Notes under the pieces: model-generated
What the model was told of the DNA's origin: nothing
The model's input: the letters and a program-made list of their open reading frames with translations, nothing else
The model's database searches: none
Shown here: one piece after another, positions 35,061 to 48,430 of the stretch
How positions within the stretch are numbered: the first letter of the stretch is position 1
Layout: every line of letters begins with the position of its first letter
Program-made: the position numbers and the translations under genes
Assembly: GCA_002914805.1 (NCBI GenBank)
Contig: JXTB01000217.1
Span: forward strand, 438,706 to 502,705
Length of the DNA stretch: 64,000 nucleotides
Source of the DNA: Parasponia andersonii
Taxonomy: Eukaryota > Streptophyta > Magnoliopsida > Rosales > Cannabaceae
Reading direction: 5' to 3'

Positions 35061-35570
35061 CTATGCTAATATATATTAAAGTACATGTGTTATACAACAT
35101 AATATAATATATATAGGGATAATATAAAAAAAATATAGAACCTTTTAATAATATCAATTATAAGTACTTTTTATTTGTGTTTGTCATTCAAATTTTCCTA
35201 GCTTTACATATATAGTCAAAATTGGAGTTTGAAATTGTAAGAAATGAAGGTATTACTCTTTAATATTAAAAACACAAATAAAAAATATGTATGCTTTGTC
35301 ATAGCTATATTCCTCAAATGTTACAAATTACATGTTCGTTAATTTAAATGGTGGCTACATATGTAGATGCCAATCAACTATTATAATACGTAAAGACTTT
35401 ATTTTTTACATCTTTCAAGCTCTGATCTTGAACATATATGTAGGCAGAGTGAGATTTGAAAGAAAAACAGAAATGAAATTTATAACTCATGAAAATATGT
35501 AAACTTTTTTGCCCTAAAATTACTAACAGTTATATTTTTTTCTCTTCATTACTATAACGTACATATATAC
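35061..35570. other. AT-rich intergenic sequence left of long LTR copy B
   Basis: No recognised feature apart from AT-rich runs. It ends ACATATATAC against the TGTAACTCCC start of the LTR. Confidence 0.35.
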
Positions 35571-38500
35571 TGTAACTCCCTAAGAATCCCTAGGTTTGTA
35601 ACCTTAGTAAAATTATTAATGAACTTAACGTCGAATTTTAATAAATTTACTTTGCAATTATATATGTAGCATGAGTATAACGTTAAATTTTAATACGTGA
35701 GAAAAGCATAATTATTCTTTATTTTAACTTGGAAATTTTAAGTTAGTTTTTCTTAATAATAAATTAATTCTACAAAGAAAATATTATATTAGGTCATCTA
35801 AATAAGAATGTGACATGTTTATGTCACATTAGAAATTGTTACATCTTATATCCCAAAGTAAATAGTTGCACCAAAATAGTACCATGACACCATTTAAATA
35901 GCTATAATTTAAGTACACAAAGAATTAAATAGATAAATCAATCCAAGGGTGGAAAATGAGTTGTAGGAAAAGATGAAGACTAATAAATTTTATCTTAGGG
36001 AGGTGATAACTTTAAATTCAAAAGATAAATTAGTTGAATAGAAAAAGATAAGGAAAAAGGACTAGAGTTAGTGGGTTATTCTAAAAAATGAAAAGATAGA
36101 CAAAACTAATTAATGGTTTTTGTCTCCAAACTAATTCATAAGGTAAGAAAAAGAAAATGATAATAGAGATATTCTTTTAAATTAACTATAATTCAAAGAG
36201 GAAGATATAGACAAAAATAATTGGTAGCTTTTATTTCCAAAATAATTCAAAAGGTAAGAAAAAGAAAAAGATAGTGTAGATTTTCTTTGGAAGTTAGTAG
36301 TATTGGATTCCAAATAATTGAAAAGAGATATTAGAGACAAAAGTAGTGAATGAGTGAAAAATAAAGTAAAAAATAAGATAGTAGAGTAGGAAAAGAAGAA
36401 GTGTAGATAAAATGAGTAATAATAGTATTTGGATTATTATATGGAATGTAAAAGTGGTATATTATTGGATACCTCTTATAGATGACTTATAAATCGATCC
36501 TTTATTTGGCAATTGGAAATTCATACTTAACCTTTCAATTACTTAGCCAAAATTATCTTTATCCTTCTTACCATCTTTTCTCCAAAAAAAAAAAAAAACT
36601 CTCTTTCTACCTTATTTCCTTCCAAATCCACAAGAGCTATAATATATTACCTATCATCCTTATTTTTCTTACAAGGACTCTATAAATTAAAAATAATAAT
36701 CAAGAGAAGAGAGTACTTAATTTTGTGATGGAGACATAAGGAAAAAAAAAAAGAAAGATTTTGAAAAATAGGTTGCATAAACACATTTAAGTTTTTAACT
36801 CGGAAATTATGAGAAGTCTAATTTTAGTATTTTGACTTCTAGTAAAATATTGATACTTAAAAAAGTTTCCAAACATTCCAAGAAAGATGATATAAGCTTA
36901 GAAGATAAATATTCTCTCACATTACTTATTATGCGTTTAAATAGATACTACAAAGGAATAAATAGGTAATAACATATTTGATTTACTTTAGATATTATAT
37001 AATTTATATTTTTATCAAGGCTTATTTTATTAATTTCTTAAGCCTTTAAATATGAATACTTCATGAGAATAAAGGCTAATAATAATAGTAAAATAAAATC
37101 AAAATGACTAAACTCAATGGTGGAAGATTTTTAGGTGAAAAACACTAAAATAAAATATCCATGAATATGAACAAAGCTTAATGATTTAGACTTAGATCTT
37201 TAAGAATCAATTTTGACACATTAAAAATTCCTTCTAAAAATTAAAAATATTTGCTCAAAAGTCAAAGGGACTAAAATGTCAAAATTTTGAGTATTTTGGG
37301 TCAAAAGTGTAATTTTTATAAAATATGGGACAAATTTACGAGAAAGTTATTTTAGTCAGTTTTAAAACTATATTAAAGTGTAAAAATAAATAAAAGAAAA
37401 ATCTTTAATAGAAAAATAAGTTATAACTCAAAATTTACCTTTGGAGGATATAAATGTTAGAAATCTTAAGATTATGGGAAAAAATATAAATTATGAAACT
37501 TGAAATTTTGAGTTTGAGATTTGGAACAAGAATAAATAGAAAAATTTATTTTAGATTTATAATTAGGATGAGAAAATATTTACTTAAGTTTAAGACATAA
37601 AATCTCTAATAAGAAATAAAAGATATACACCCATAATTGCATTTAGTCTAAGTTTAGTTATAGGCCTAAGAAGAGTGAAAAATGCCTAATAATATGTCTA
37701 GTTCAAAGAATGATTTTAGATTTAAAATATATATATAGCCATTAGTGTGATTGGCCTAGTTATCATATTAAGACCCATGACTACGAATAAAGTAATTAAT
37801 CAAGAATAATTCAAAGTAATTGATGAAGAGCAAAATAACTAAGAAAACTTAACTGATTAAGGATGATATTAATCAAATATACAACCAAAGTCTTAATAGA
37901 CTAGAAAGAGTACTATGGTAAGGGTTAAAGAAAATTAAATCTCATTCATCTAAGTTGAAGGTATAAATTAGTTAAAGAACATAATACGACATTGTTTCTC
38001 AAATATAATATTTTATATTTGATCAAGCTGAGTCTTAGTTGTCTTAAACGTATTAAGTAATTGGAAAGTTGAGGAAAAAAAAATATTAGTCCATTTTAAA
38101 TTATTCTAACAATTAGAGTATGTATACGTCAGAGCAAAACTCTAACTTAGACGTACATAATTAACAAGTGGAAGTAAACAATCACATTATGAGGTAAGTA
38201 CAATCTCACCTACGGCATGGATAGTTTTGAAAATATTTCTTATTTGTAGTATGATATGTTTTATTTCATGTGATAACTTACTTTATTTTTATTATTATGT
38301 GGCCTATGTATAATATACTTTAACAAAGAAAATGCAATGATAACGGAATATAAAGTTTAGATTTATTCTTGAAACGTACCCACTCATGTTAAGAGAAGGC
38401 TAAATAAGATAAGAATTTAAAAGTATCATACCAACTTCCACTAGGTGAGGTTATCTAAGGGAAGATAAGACTGACCTTTCTTTCGCAAGGATTTTTGAGG

Positions 38501-39467
38501 AAAATTATAGTAAGTTATAACTGTGGGTGTTTTCAATTGGATAGCTCCTCTAGTTTCCCATTTAATACTGCACACTCGGTATGTACACTAGGGCCCATAA
38601 GAAAGATAAAAGACTTGATGATAAGGAATGAGATAAAATAATGATATAATATCTTATAAGAGAGCATAAAGTAATGATTTCATAAAACAGTATAGTCAAA
38701 GTTTCATAAAAGATTGTTTGTTTATGAATAAAATATTTTGTGATAATTATATTGTACTTGCTGAGCGAAAACTCACATTTTATCAGTATTCATACTGTCA
38801 ATACTAAAGGAAAGAAACCTTTGTTTTGATTGATGGGTTAACTGGAATCGATGAGGCGATGAATGTGAGGTGTGAGCAATGGAATATCGCCATTAAATTA
38901 TTTGTGCATATATTTTTATTATGAGATAAATAATTTTAATTATGTAAGCTTGATATTGTTTGAAAATATATTTATAACTCAGCGTTTTATTTTACAATGC
39001 ATAATTTTAAGTTGAACCTGAAAATATATTTTGACTGAATGGAGTTTAAACGGATGTTTTTCAAAGATCTTAAAGTGAAAATATTTGATTTGAATAAATA
39101 CAAAGCTCAAAGGGTTCTGTAAAAATTCTAAACTGTATAAGGAAAGTTTAGGACTTAAGTTATCTATATGTGACCTCCCTTCTCACTTGGGGACCCCTTA
39201 TGGTTGCCCATTATTTAAATCACTTTATGTAAAATGTTTATAAACAAATTTAATCAAAGGTTACTTAACCATCTTGAAGCATTTTAGTTGTTTTCAAAAT
39301 TATTAAATCAAGTAAGTGGCTAACTATATATAGCAATCTTTTTTTAAAAAATAAAAGTACATTTTTTTAAAAAAATATTTGTGTCGAATTTTCAGCATCT
39401 AAGTTTTTTTTTTTTAAATAAGCTAAAAATATAAGTAATTAATGGTCCAAAAGATCGGGTCATTACA
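35571..39467 (+). repeat. Long solo-LTR-like sequence, copy B
   Basis: This 3897-bp block is homologous to copy A (3120-6806) in the same orientation and better preserved: it starts TGTAACTCCC and ends GGGTCATTACA. It contains a TATA-like TTATAAATC (36487-36495) and ACTGAGCGAAAACTCAC (about 38762). No convincing target duplication is seen (flanks TATAC and CATAT, both in AT repeats). No paired LTR or internal domain exists. The frame at 36482-36685 is a shadow. Confidence 0.75.
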
Positions 39468-39700
39468 CATATATATATGGGCATTTAACACTAGTATGTA
39501 TTTTTTTTATTATAGGTATCATTTTGTCTAATTAAATTTATTATGCACGCATTTTTGTACTAAAAGGTAGAGAAATCAAAAGTTAAATAATATTATTATA
39601 ATTTTTAGTCCAACTATTCGAATTATAGTAGCTATTAAATATTGATCCACCTGCTAAAAAAATATATACTTATAGATAGATAAAAAAATACTACGAAATT
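39468..39700. repeat. Tandem repeat unit, right part of array
   Basis: ATAGGTATCATTTTGTCTAAT, TTATTATGCACGCATTTTTG and TAGTAGCTATTAAATATTGATC match the unit at 34606-34830. A member of the same tandem family therefore lies on the far side of long LTR copy B. This implies the LTR landed in the array. Confidence 0.6.
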
Positions 39701-41290
39701 ATACCCTGTATATATAATATTATATATATTGATCAATGTGAAACATTATTCTTGTTTTAGCTAGCATAATTTAATTCTCAAGCTAGCAGTGTTACTAGAC
39801 TAGCTCAAAACATGTTTATTACCTCGTGGTAGTATTATTAGTACTACAGTTAGAAATATGCACGAGAAATGCATAGGAAAGTGCTCGAAGATTTACCATA
39901 TATATGCATTGCCTATTCGTGTACGTGCTTTGCAGGTGAGGTGGGGATAGCCCCACCTCATGAAAGGGCACTATTATCTATTATCTACCACAGTTCTAGG
40001 TGCATGATGTATATGATGGAGTCCCAATAACAAGCAGTAGGAAATATAAATGGTCCATGTTTATTTGTGTGGACTTTTCTTGTGGTTTATCATTTTATTT
40101 ATTAATTTGGTTATTTGAAATCTTTTTGTGGCTTACTTTTATGGTCACTACAAGATTATTACCAATGGCCAAGATTTTGAAAAATATTATTTGGTGATGT
40201 TAATGATTCTATCACATATATAATTATATTAATGGTGCTAAGGATCTCAATTATTATTCTAAAGTTTCAATACCAATATATATGAAGTTTGTAACTATTA
40301 TGTACTAGTGTATTGGGAACTTAATAAATTTGTAACTACTACGTACTAGTGTATTGGAATTTATCACAAAAAGTTGACAACTCATGTGTCATTGGAATTT
40401 ATCACAAAAAGATTGACAACTCATGTGTCACAGTATCGATATTAAAAAATTAGGATAATAGTTAAGATCTCTAGATATTCTATAGATATTAATTTATGTA
40501 TTGAGAAATAAATTACTTTTGTTTTCTTTTCATTAAGTCTAAATCATTTGTCTAATTAATGTTGGACCAGTGAAGGAGACGAATTGAAATTATAGTTTTA
40601 AATATAGATAATGCTAGATATCCTAACTAATTTATCAAAATTTTAATACCAACATATGTAACAAATGAGTTTTCATCATTCAATTGGTAAATGATTTAAA
40701 TTTATTTGTAGTAAGTTTCAATACACTGATTGAATAGTGAAAATTCAATTACCATATGTATTGGCACAAAAATTTTAGTAAACTAGTTAAGACAACTAGT
40801 ATTATTCTTTAAATATTTGCATTGTAACTAGTTGGAAGCAAAATTTCACACCTTAACAATTATGTATCTTCATCTTAACTAATGAGTACTGGAACTCATG
40901 TTCATAATTCAAGTTTATTTGAGATGTCACAAATTGCAATCTAACTTCGTGATTTTGATAACTTTTGCACCTTGGAAACATGATTCTATTGGTAACCGAA
41001 AGATATATTTGTAGACACGAAAATTATGACCTTATGGGAGATCATACTTTGATCATATATATATATATATATATCACGTTATTATATTTTTTATGAGTAC
41101 TTTATCATAATTAATTTTAGCTAAGTAATTCAATAAAATTGTTTACAAAATTAAATAATTTTTTCTTACTATCCATTACATATAAAATGTAACTTAACAA
41201 ATTCAAGATATATTTGAAAAGGTAAATGGTTTTTTTTTTTCTACCTATCTCTATTTATTAATATATCACGAGAGGATATGCGTGCATGAA
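39701..41290. other. AT-rich intergenic sequence with small duplications
   Basis: No gene recognised; the plus frame at 40000-40197 lacks homology. Two adjacent small duplications are seen: TTTGTAACTA..GTACTAGTGTATTGG (about 40290-40351) and ATTGGAATTTATCACAAAAAG with TTGACAACTCATGTGTCA (about 40349-40429). An (AT)n tract lies at about 41058-41074. Confidence 0.4.
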
Positions 41291-41509
41291 TAATTACCAA
41301 AGGACTATTTTTTTTTGTCTTGAGTTTTTATAACAAACGACTTTTTTTTTAAAAAAAAAATAAATGTATCTATTTTCATATTGGGTTAAATGCAAAAACA
41401 ACTCTTTAAATTTGGCCTTTCTATTTAAATCCTGAGTTTCAATTTCTGCAAAAACATACATTCCTATTTTGAAATTTAAAACATTTGTACTCTCTGCCCT
41501 TTTAGGGAA

Positions 41510-42085
41510 TAATCTCTCTAATAGAAACAAAAAATATGGAAATAATAAAATAAAGTGGAATAAAATTCTAAAATAAAGCAAACACAAGACACACAAATTT
41601 ACATGGTTCACCAATTTGGCTACATCCACATATCTTCACTATAAGGAGAAAAGAAACTTTTATAAGTGCTAACATATACTCATCACAGTCTATTCACATA
41701 CTCAGACCCTAAATATACTAAAGAGAAAAACTGTATTTTTCTCTAACTCTCAAGAATAAAGTCTCTCTATTTTAGTCTTCACTATACTTGGTGTTTCTTA
41801 CTCTTTTTAGACGAAGAAATGAAGCGAATTAAGCCTCTATTTCTTCTTCTACCAATCTTTTCACCAACAATTCATAAGTTATTTCCATATAAACCACATG
41901 GTATATCACATACACGTTATACATGTTTTTATCCAAAACCAAGCTATGCACGGTTTTATCCGAACTCCGCCAAACATGCAAATGAAAATATAAGTTGGTC
42001 AAAGGCTAAAATCATGTTCATGTGCTTATCAAAATAAAGGTCTCTCTTAAAGGAAAAAAGCTTTTCCACAGCTTAAAAATCTCCT
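41510..42085 (-). repeat. Probable LTR of Ty1/copia remnant (minus strand)
   Basis: It follows, on the minus strand, a tract AAGTAGGAGATT (about 42096-42085) that resembles the AAGTGGGAGAT polypurine tract of copia elements. It contains a leader-like stretch and, near 41615-41575, GGTGAACCATGTAAATTTG, a phrase common in copia LTRs. The far end is uncertain. Confidence 0.5.
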
Positions 42086-42152
42086 ACTTGAAGACTAATT
42101 TCAATTATGTCTTCATATGATCAATGCAATAGCTCATCTCTCCTCTTCATGC

Positions 42153-42484
42153 TTACAAGCTAACTGAAGTGGAATATAGTATTAGTTTCTCAATTATCAC
42201 CATCTTCATTAACATATCTACAGAATTCTGACTATCATAAATCTTCTCAAGAGATATAACTTCATCTTTTAAAGTTGAGTATATGAAATAATACTGAACC
42301 TGTATATACTCTGTCCGAGCATGATAAACATGGTTCTTTGCCCGATGAATTGTACCCTGACTATTACAATGAAAAATGCTCTTCCCATAACTCTGACCCA
42401 ATTCCTCTAAGAAACTCTGCAACTATATTAACTCCTTTGTGCTTCTGTCACAGCAATATACTTAGCTTTAGTAGTAGAGAGAAC
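42153..42484 (-). pseudogene. Ty1/copia RNase H remnant
   Basis: The minus strand from 42484 reads LSTTKAKYIAVTEA. After a short frame break it continues SFLEELGQ, HCNSQGTIHRAKN, YHARTEYIQVQYYFI and the end-of-pol region SVDMLMK...EKL. This is the C-terminal RNase H domain of copia elements, which degrades the RNA of the RNA-DNA hybrid. One active-site aspartate of the usual CDSQ motif reads CNSQ. A stop and a frame change interrupt it. It ends abruptly at 42484 where TGTTGGG of another LTR begins, so the upstream pol is missing. Confidence 0.85.
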
Positions 42485-44106
42485 TGTTGGGATATTTACC
42501 CTAAAAAGTAGATTTATAATTTTGCCCTTTTATTTGGTATAAATAACTCTCTTATATGCAATTATAATATTTACTAGATTAAACTGTCTTAGTTGTATAG
42601 TTTATTTATTTGAAAAAAATTCTATACTTTATTTATGTATAAAGAAACAAATATGATTAGGTACTAATTATGGCGAGCCTTGTTTCTTTATCTAAGTCTA
42701 AGCTAATTAGTTTCCAATCTATAAATAAAGATGGAATACTTTATTTACTAAAGATGGTAATGTTTGTCTATCTCAAAGGGAATGATGTATCTCAAATCAC
42801 TAAAATGTTTGACTTCTGATAGAAATACAAGTATAACATAAATAAATTATGTGTATTGAACTAGACCAGATAATATAAAGAATTTGAGTGTTGTAACTCA
42901 ATTTTTAATATTACCACGTACTAGCTCTTAGCATGTAAATCTTAATTCTTGATGTTTGATTGAGCTTGCTTTTGTGGGTTGTGGTCTTTTGATTTGTTAA
43001 AAGATTAGCCTCTGTGAAATGAGAGGAAAATTCTGGCATATTGGAGATTATGATTTATGAATTGACAAGAACACCAAATAATTAAGGATACTAAATATTA
43101 ATATCACTTGAAGGTCCTTCAAAATTTATAGAATAATTAAATCTAAGATCTTAGTATTCACTTTGTGAATTATTTGATAATTTTGTCTAAATAGCCATTA
43201 AGAACAAAATTATTGACAACATTATTTCTTGATAGAAAGATGGTAACTTAAAGGTAAATATTTGTTGGAAGAGTATTACGATAATTTCACCTACCTAACT
43301 ACGACATTGTATATAAATTTTATATGTAGTATACAATATGCTAAATGGATCAGTTAATCAAGACTAGTTGATTAAATCTCTATAAATAATATAATATTTA
43401 ATTTAAGACTATAATATTGGACTTTTAGTAGAGTGTCCCCTTTACTATTAGTATTTATATAAATACTATAATAAGAGTTATTCTGTATTTATCATATTAT
43501 TGGAGCTTAGAATATTTGAATCTATTAGGTCCTTTGTCTAGCTCAACAAAGCTCGTTAATTGGTTGGTGGTGTTATGAAATTAGTTTCATGAAATTATGT
43601 AAAATAATGATTTTGGACAGAAGTTATATTTTTATAAATAAGTTATAGAGTTGGATATATTTATAAAAATATACCTAAAGCCCAAATTAGAGAGTAAGCC
43701 CAATCCTAGTTGGACTGGGATTAGAAATTTTTAGGTCTAATATATAACATACATGAGAAGAAAAACTACTTAGTAACACTTGTTACGATATCGTACATTC
43801 CTGATTCTCAATTCTACATATACAACACAAACACTACTCTCAACTCACAACTCTAATATAAGTTAGGTTGATATTGTTATTCTCTTAGCCTTGCAGTTGG
43901 TGTTGGTTTTATTTATTTTAGAATTCATTGTTTTTGTTTATTTACCTTTATATAGTTCAATATAATTGTCTAAATAAGGTTAAGGTGGATTAAATTAGAG
44001 TACTTAGTAGGATTCTAATTACAATCTATGTAGGTATAATAATCCTTATTTTTATTCTACTGCTTGTTACGATATCATACATTTTTGATTCTCAATTCTG
44101 CACATA
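42485..44106 (+). repeat. Copia-type LTR-like repeat, copy 1
   Basis: It starts TGTTGGGATATTTACC, a typical copia LTR head. It shares long stretches with the reverse complement of 58930-59610 (GGTCCTTTGTCTA, ATTAGTTTCATGAAATT, ACTTTGTGA). A near-duplicate of about 55 bp (TTGTTACGATATC..TACATT) occurs at 43780-43834 and 44064-44118, so the right end is uncertain. It directly abuts the truncated copia RNase H. Confidence 0.55.
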
Positions 44107-45682
44107 CAGCACAAACAGGATCACTACAAATCTATTTATGGGTAGACTAGGAATACCATAAATCTAACTACAGGTGGATAATTACTCTTCAAAAATAGAT
44201 GATTAATCAAATAATAAACGATGAAAATTAAAAGCAAATAAGAGAAAGGAAAACGAGAAAAACGATACCAGAGAGAAGGAAAATCTCCTCTCAGGTTGGA
44301 AGAAGACAGTTACTAAGCATTTTAGAGGGGGGGCGAAAAAAAAAAGAGAGGATAAAGAAAAAGAAAAGTAAACTGTGTGCATTTATATGTTTGGTGAATA
44401 GTAATAAGATTCTTTTTTTTTTCTTAATGAGAATTTCTTACAAGTTTGACATGATTTATGCGCGTAAACTCCCATCATTGTCTTATTACATAGATAAGAA
44501 TAATTGTACAATCACAATATTATGAGTTGAGTCATGACAGAGCTGAAATTTCGAGTACAGAGGGGAGCCAATACAATTATTGCATGGTCAATTCTCTGTC
44601 CCTATTGTGGTCAACATCACTGCAGAACAAACCAACCTAAACTTGTCCAATTTTATTTTGACCTGATCAACCAAATAATAGAAAGATCGTCCATTTTGGA
44701 CTATAATTATTCCCATTTGCAAAACGAGGAAAATAAGTTGAATCTTTTCCTTCTTTTAAGAAAAGAAACTTTGTCGAAATGTACACGAAATATCCATTAT
44801 TTATGCCGACAATTTGAGTAAATAGTGATTCGGTGACTTACGAATATTAATGTTTGAGTAATGATAACGATTTATTAATAATTGTACTAATAATCATCTC
44901 TGAATTTTTTATGTTTTATTTTTGTTTGCAAAATAGGAAATATTAGTAACTTCAGGCTTAGTCTGTCTTGTAAGTACACGTGCTTCTAATGTTAAGGTCT
45001 AGTATTCAATTACCTTTTCTTCAATGTCAAATGTGGGCGATGTTAATAGAGATTTTTATTGAGTACTCTAATTTAGGTTATTGGATTTTAATCTAATAGT
45101 TAGAATAATATCAGTAGATTTACTAAAAAATTATTATAATTAATAAATATATAGATATGAAAAATTATTTAAAATAAAAAAAGATGGTTAACCAAATGAG
45201 TTGATCAATTTTTTTTACAAGAAAATAGATTAGTAAAAAATACTAATAATCTTAAATCACTCTCAACTATCTTCTTTTTAGGGGAAAAAAATAACGAAAA
45301 ATGTACAAATTTTAAGCTGATTCATGCATAATTTTTTTAAATAAATTTACTTTCAATATAGCTGCTCTATTCATAATTTTTTTTTTAATTTAAGAAAACA
45401 ACTTATTTATAATATGAAAATTATGCTACCTTAAAATTTTACCTTTCGTACAATAAAAAAGAATTTTTATGAAATATTAAAGATACGATAGTATATATAG
45501 TTTTAAATTAAAAGTAATTAAAAAATTAAAATTAAATTAAATTTTTAAAAAAGAAAGAAATAAGAAAAATGAATTGAAAATTAATATACTGAAGAGATGG
45601 CTTCTTATTGTAGGTTTATTTCTAAATTATTCAAACTTACTCATCCATGGAGAAAAAATAAATACACCTATTGAAATCTCAC

Positions 45683-45720
<38 letters not shown>

Positions 45721-45970
45721 TTAGTATTTCCAATCAAGCAGAAACTCATATTTTGTTGTAAAAGTTTGCACTAAATATTCTCGCATAACTTGAAAATACA
45801 TCTTATCCCAAAATAGAATTTTTTTTTTCAGTTGCTTAACAAAAATTATGTCTATTGTGATGGAAAACTAAGTGACCTTAGTAGTATTGTAATTATAGAA
45901 ACCAATATTAGACAGCACCACTCTAATATGATAAAAGAATAAATATATAGTTTAACATAAAATAAATTTT
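44107..45970. other. AT-rich intergenic sequence
   Basis: No recognised gene. An ATG frame at 44534-44821 (95 residues) contains CPYCGQHHC but lacks other support (see findings). An (AT)n microsatellite lies at about 45686-45716. A G-run followed by an A-run sits near 44328-44346. Confidence 0.4.
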
Positions 45971-48430
45971 GTCACGACCATAAATTCAAAATCGTGATTT
46001 TTAGTTATTTTAGATAAAAAAAATAATTAAATATTAATTGTATGAAATTCAGGAAAAATGAAGTATTAAATAATTTTGTCTTAGTCCTCAAATCATTATA
46101 AATTCCATAATCATTCAAAAATTCTTATTAGATTTTAATTACCTAAGAAATTGCTTAATAAAATTCAAGAAAATCTCTAGCTGTCTCATTTGAATATTTG
46201 TTAGGAAATCAAAATTTTTTTATAATTTGTGTTCAACTGAAAACCTTAGTCCAACATTCACGTTAATTTACATAAAATCACTTAAGAGTTTAAGTTATCA
46301 AATTAATAATAAAGTCATCCTCATACATCTACTTGGTACATTTATTAATCTTGGCTAAATAATTGAACAAAGAAAGAAATATAACAAAGTACAAACATCC
46401 ACCAAAGATTATGAGTAGAACTACACACACAAGTTGTGTATACAAGCTGCATAACTTGTCTATCTATTAAGACGACTACTTCAAATAATCAAATATTTGA
46501 GAGTGGAAAAAACAAAGGATGAGTATTTACATACTCAGTAGAAACTCAATTACTCTTTTGAATGAATGTAATTTTACCAAACTTGCATAGTTAATATCTT
46601 TTCCGAAATCTATTTACAAATCAAGTTTAAGAAAATAACTAATATCCAGAATATTTAGATATTCAAGATCAAAACTAAAACTATATCATTATACATATCA
46701 TAAATCACTCATCCCATACGCTCGCAACCTTTCATCACGAACCAGAGTAACACGTACCACATATACTAAGTACTCTCTATTTGATACTTATCCTAGAAAG
46801 TCGGAGGAACACCTATATGTCTATGCCTACCGAACTGAAAGGGCAACTAAAAGCCTATGCATACTAAGTGAGAATAATCAGAAGACTCCGCATGGCTCTC
46901 ACTGAGAGCGAAGATATTGGCTGCCCACTAAACACTGCGATACCTAAGATGTATCTCACATGTGATCCTATAGTATTTATAAAATTTAACAATTCATAAT
47001 AACCATTCATCAAGGAATAATCAAATCATACTTTAAAATTCCATTTGACATTATTCTTGGATATATTATAGCATGGGTAGCATACCATTGTAATACCCCA
47101 TAATTACAATTTAAAAATATGTATAAAAGTTCACACAGTCCAATTACAGTATAATCCAATATATATCCATAACTTGTTAAACCATCGAAAATACCATGAC
47201 TTTTCATAAATAAATTATAATGTAATTATAAATCAAAACAAGTATAAAATTAAGTAATTACACCCCTACCTCAATATGGTAGCCGTACCAAGCTAACGAT
47301 GCTCGAAGAAAACTCCTGCTGATCACCTGGGTGTTTGATCAGCTGTTTCGGGATTCTGATAAGTCTATTTGAAAAATTTCTACCGAAGCCTCAAATGGAG
47401 AAACAGAGGTCACTTCTGAATTCAAAACATCCCAAAACATTGGGTTAGATATATAATTTGTCAAATAAAGGTCCCATGTGAGACCCGACCTATGGCACGC
47501 AAAATGACACTATTTATGTATAACGAAATTTCGATTTTCATGCCACTTTGAAATATAGTCATATTTTATATTAAAATTCATCTCTTAACTTTACTGAGTC
47601 CAAATTCAAAATCAAAATTCAGTTTCGATGTCCCAAGCATTAAATGGACTTAAAAATCCAAAACTTACAAAAATATCATATTTTCAAAATATTTATAAAA
47701 AATACCAATATTTGTGGTTATTTATAAATACACCATATTTCTAAGGAATATTTAGAAAGATATCATTTTTTCTCTTCACAGCCCAAGGCCCATTCTCAAA
47801 ATTTAACAAACTTCTGGCCTAATTCTTGTTAGTTCACAAAAATACCATTTTGGGAATATTTAGAAAAACGTCATTGTTTTCAATTTGAAGTTTTACTTAT
47901 CTCCAAATTTCAATTCACCACAATATAATCATATATGTTTATGGTTCATTCACCCCCTTCTACTCATATAATTTTTAACGCCTAAATAATTATTTTATAA
48001 AAATAGTTATAGAAATATCACGTTTACGAAAGAATTAGAAAAATACTATTTTCAAATCTGAAAATGTCCTAAGATTATTTTTCAAATTCTGATCCACAAT
48101 TCTTCCTTCTTATACACCAATTATACCATTTTCGAAGCAAAAGTTTCAAATGGCATATATCAATTCAAAAGTGCTAACAAAATATCAATTTCTCAATGGC
48201 GAAAATGGCCATATTGAACAAATTCTCACCAACTCGAGCGAAGATGAAGATTTACAGCTAAAACTCGTTGGGTCCAGCGTTAGGGGACATTTTGAATTGA
48301 CGAGAGTAGTTGACGATTGCACATGGCGGCTGGAGCAAGGAATTCTGTCTTGAGGAGCCGCAGTTTTGCGAGCTTCTTCCCGCACTTGGGCCATGCAAAG
48401 GTGGCCGGAGAAGGGTGGCATGTGTTAAGT
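45971..48430 (-). repeat. LTR-like repeat, TGTCACGACC family, copy 2
   Basis: It starts (plus strand) TGTCACGACC at 45971, the same end as copy 3. It is related but diverged: it shares GGTTAGATATATAATTTGTC (about 47442), TTCAAATGGAGAAACAGA and CTACCGAACT..AGGGCAA with copy 3. Orientation by analogy is minus. The right boundary near 48430 is approximate. Frames at 48150-48353 (plus) and 48185-48421 (minus) lie in its presumed leader and are not supported as genes. Confidence 0.6.

Noticed and set aside
48150..48421. Overlapping frames on both strands
   Set aside because: They lie in the presumed leader of LTR copy 2 and show no family resemblance.
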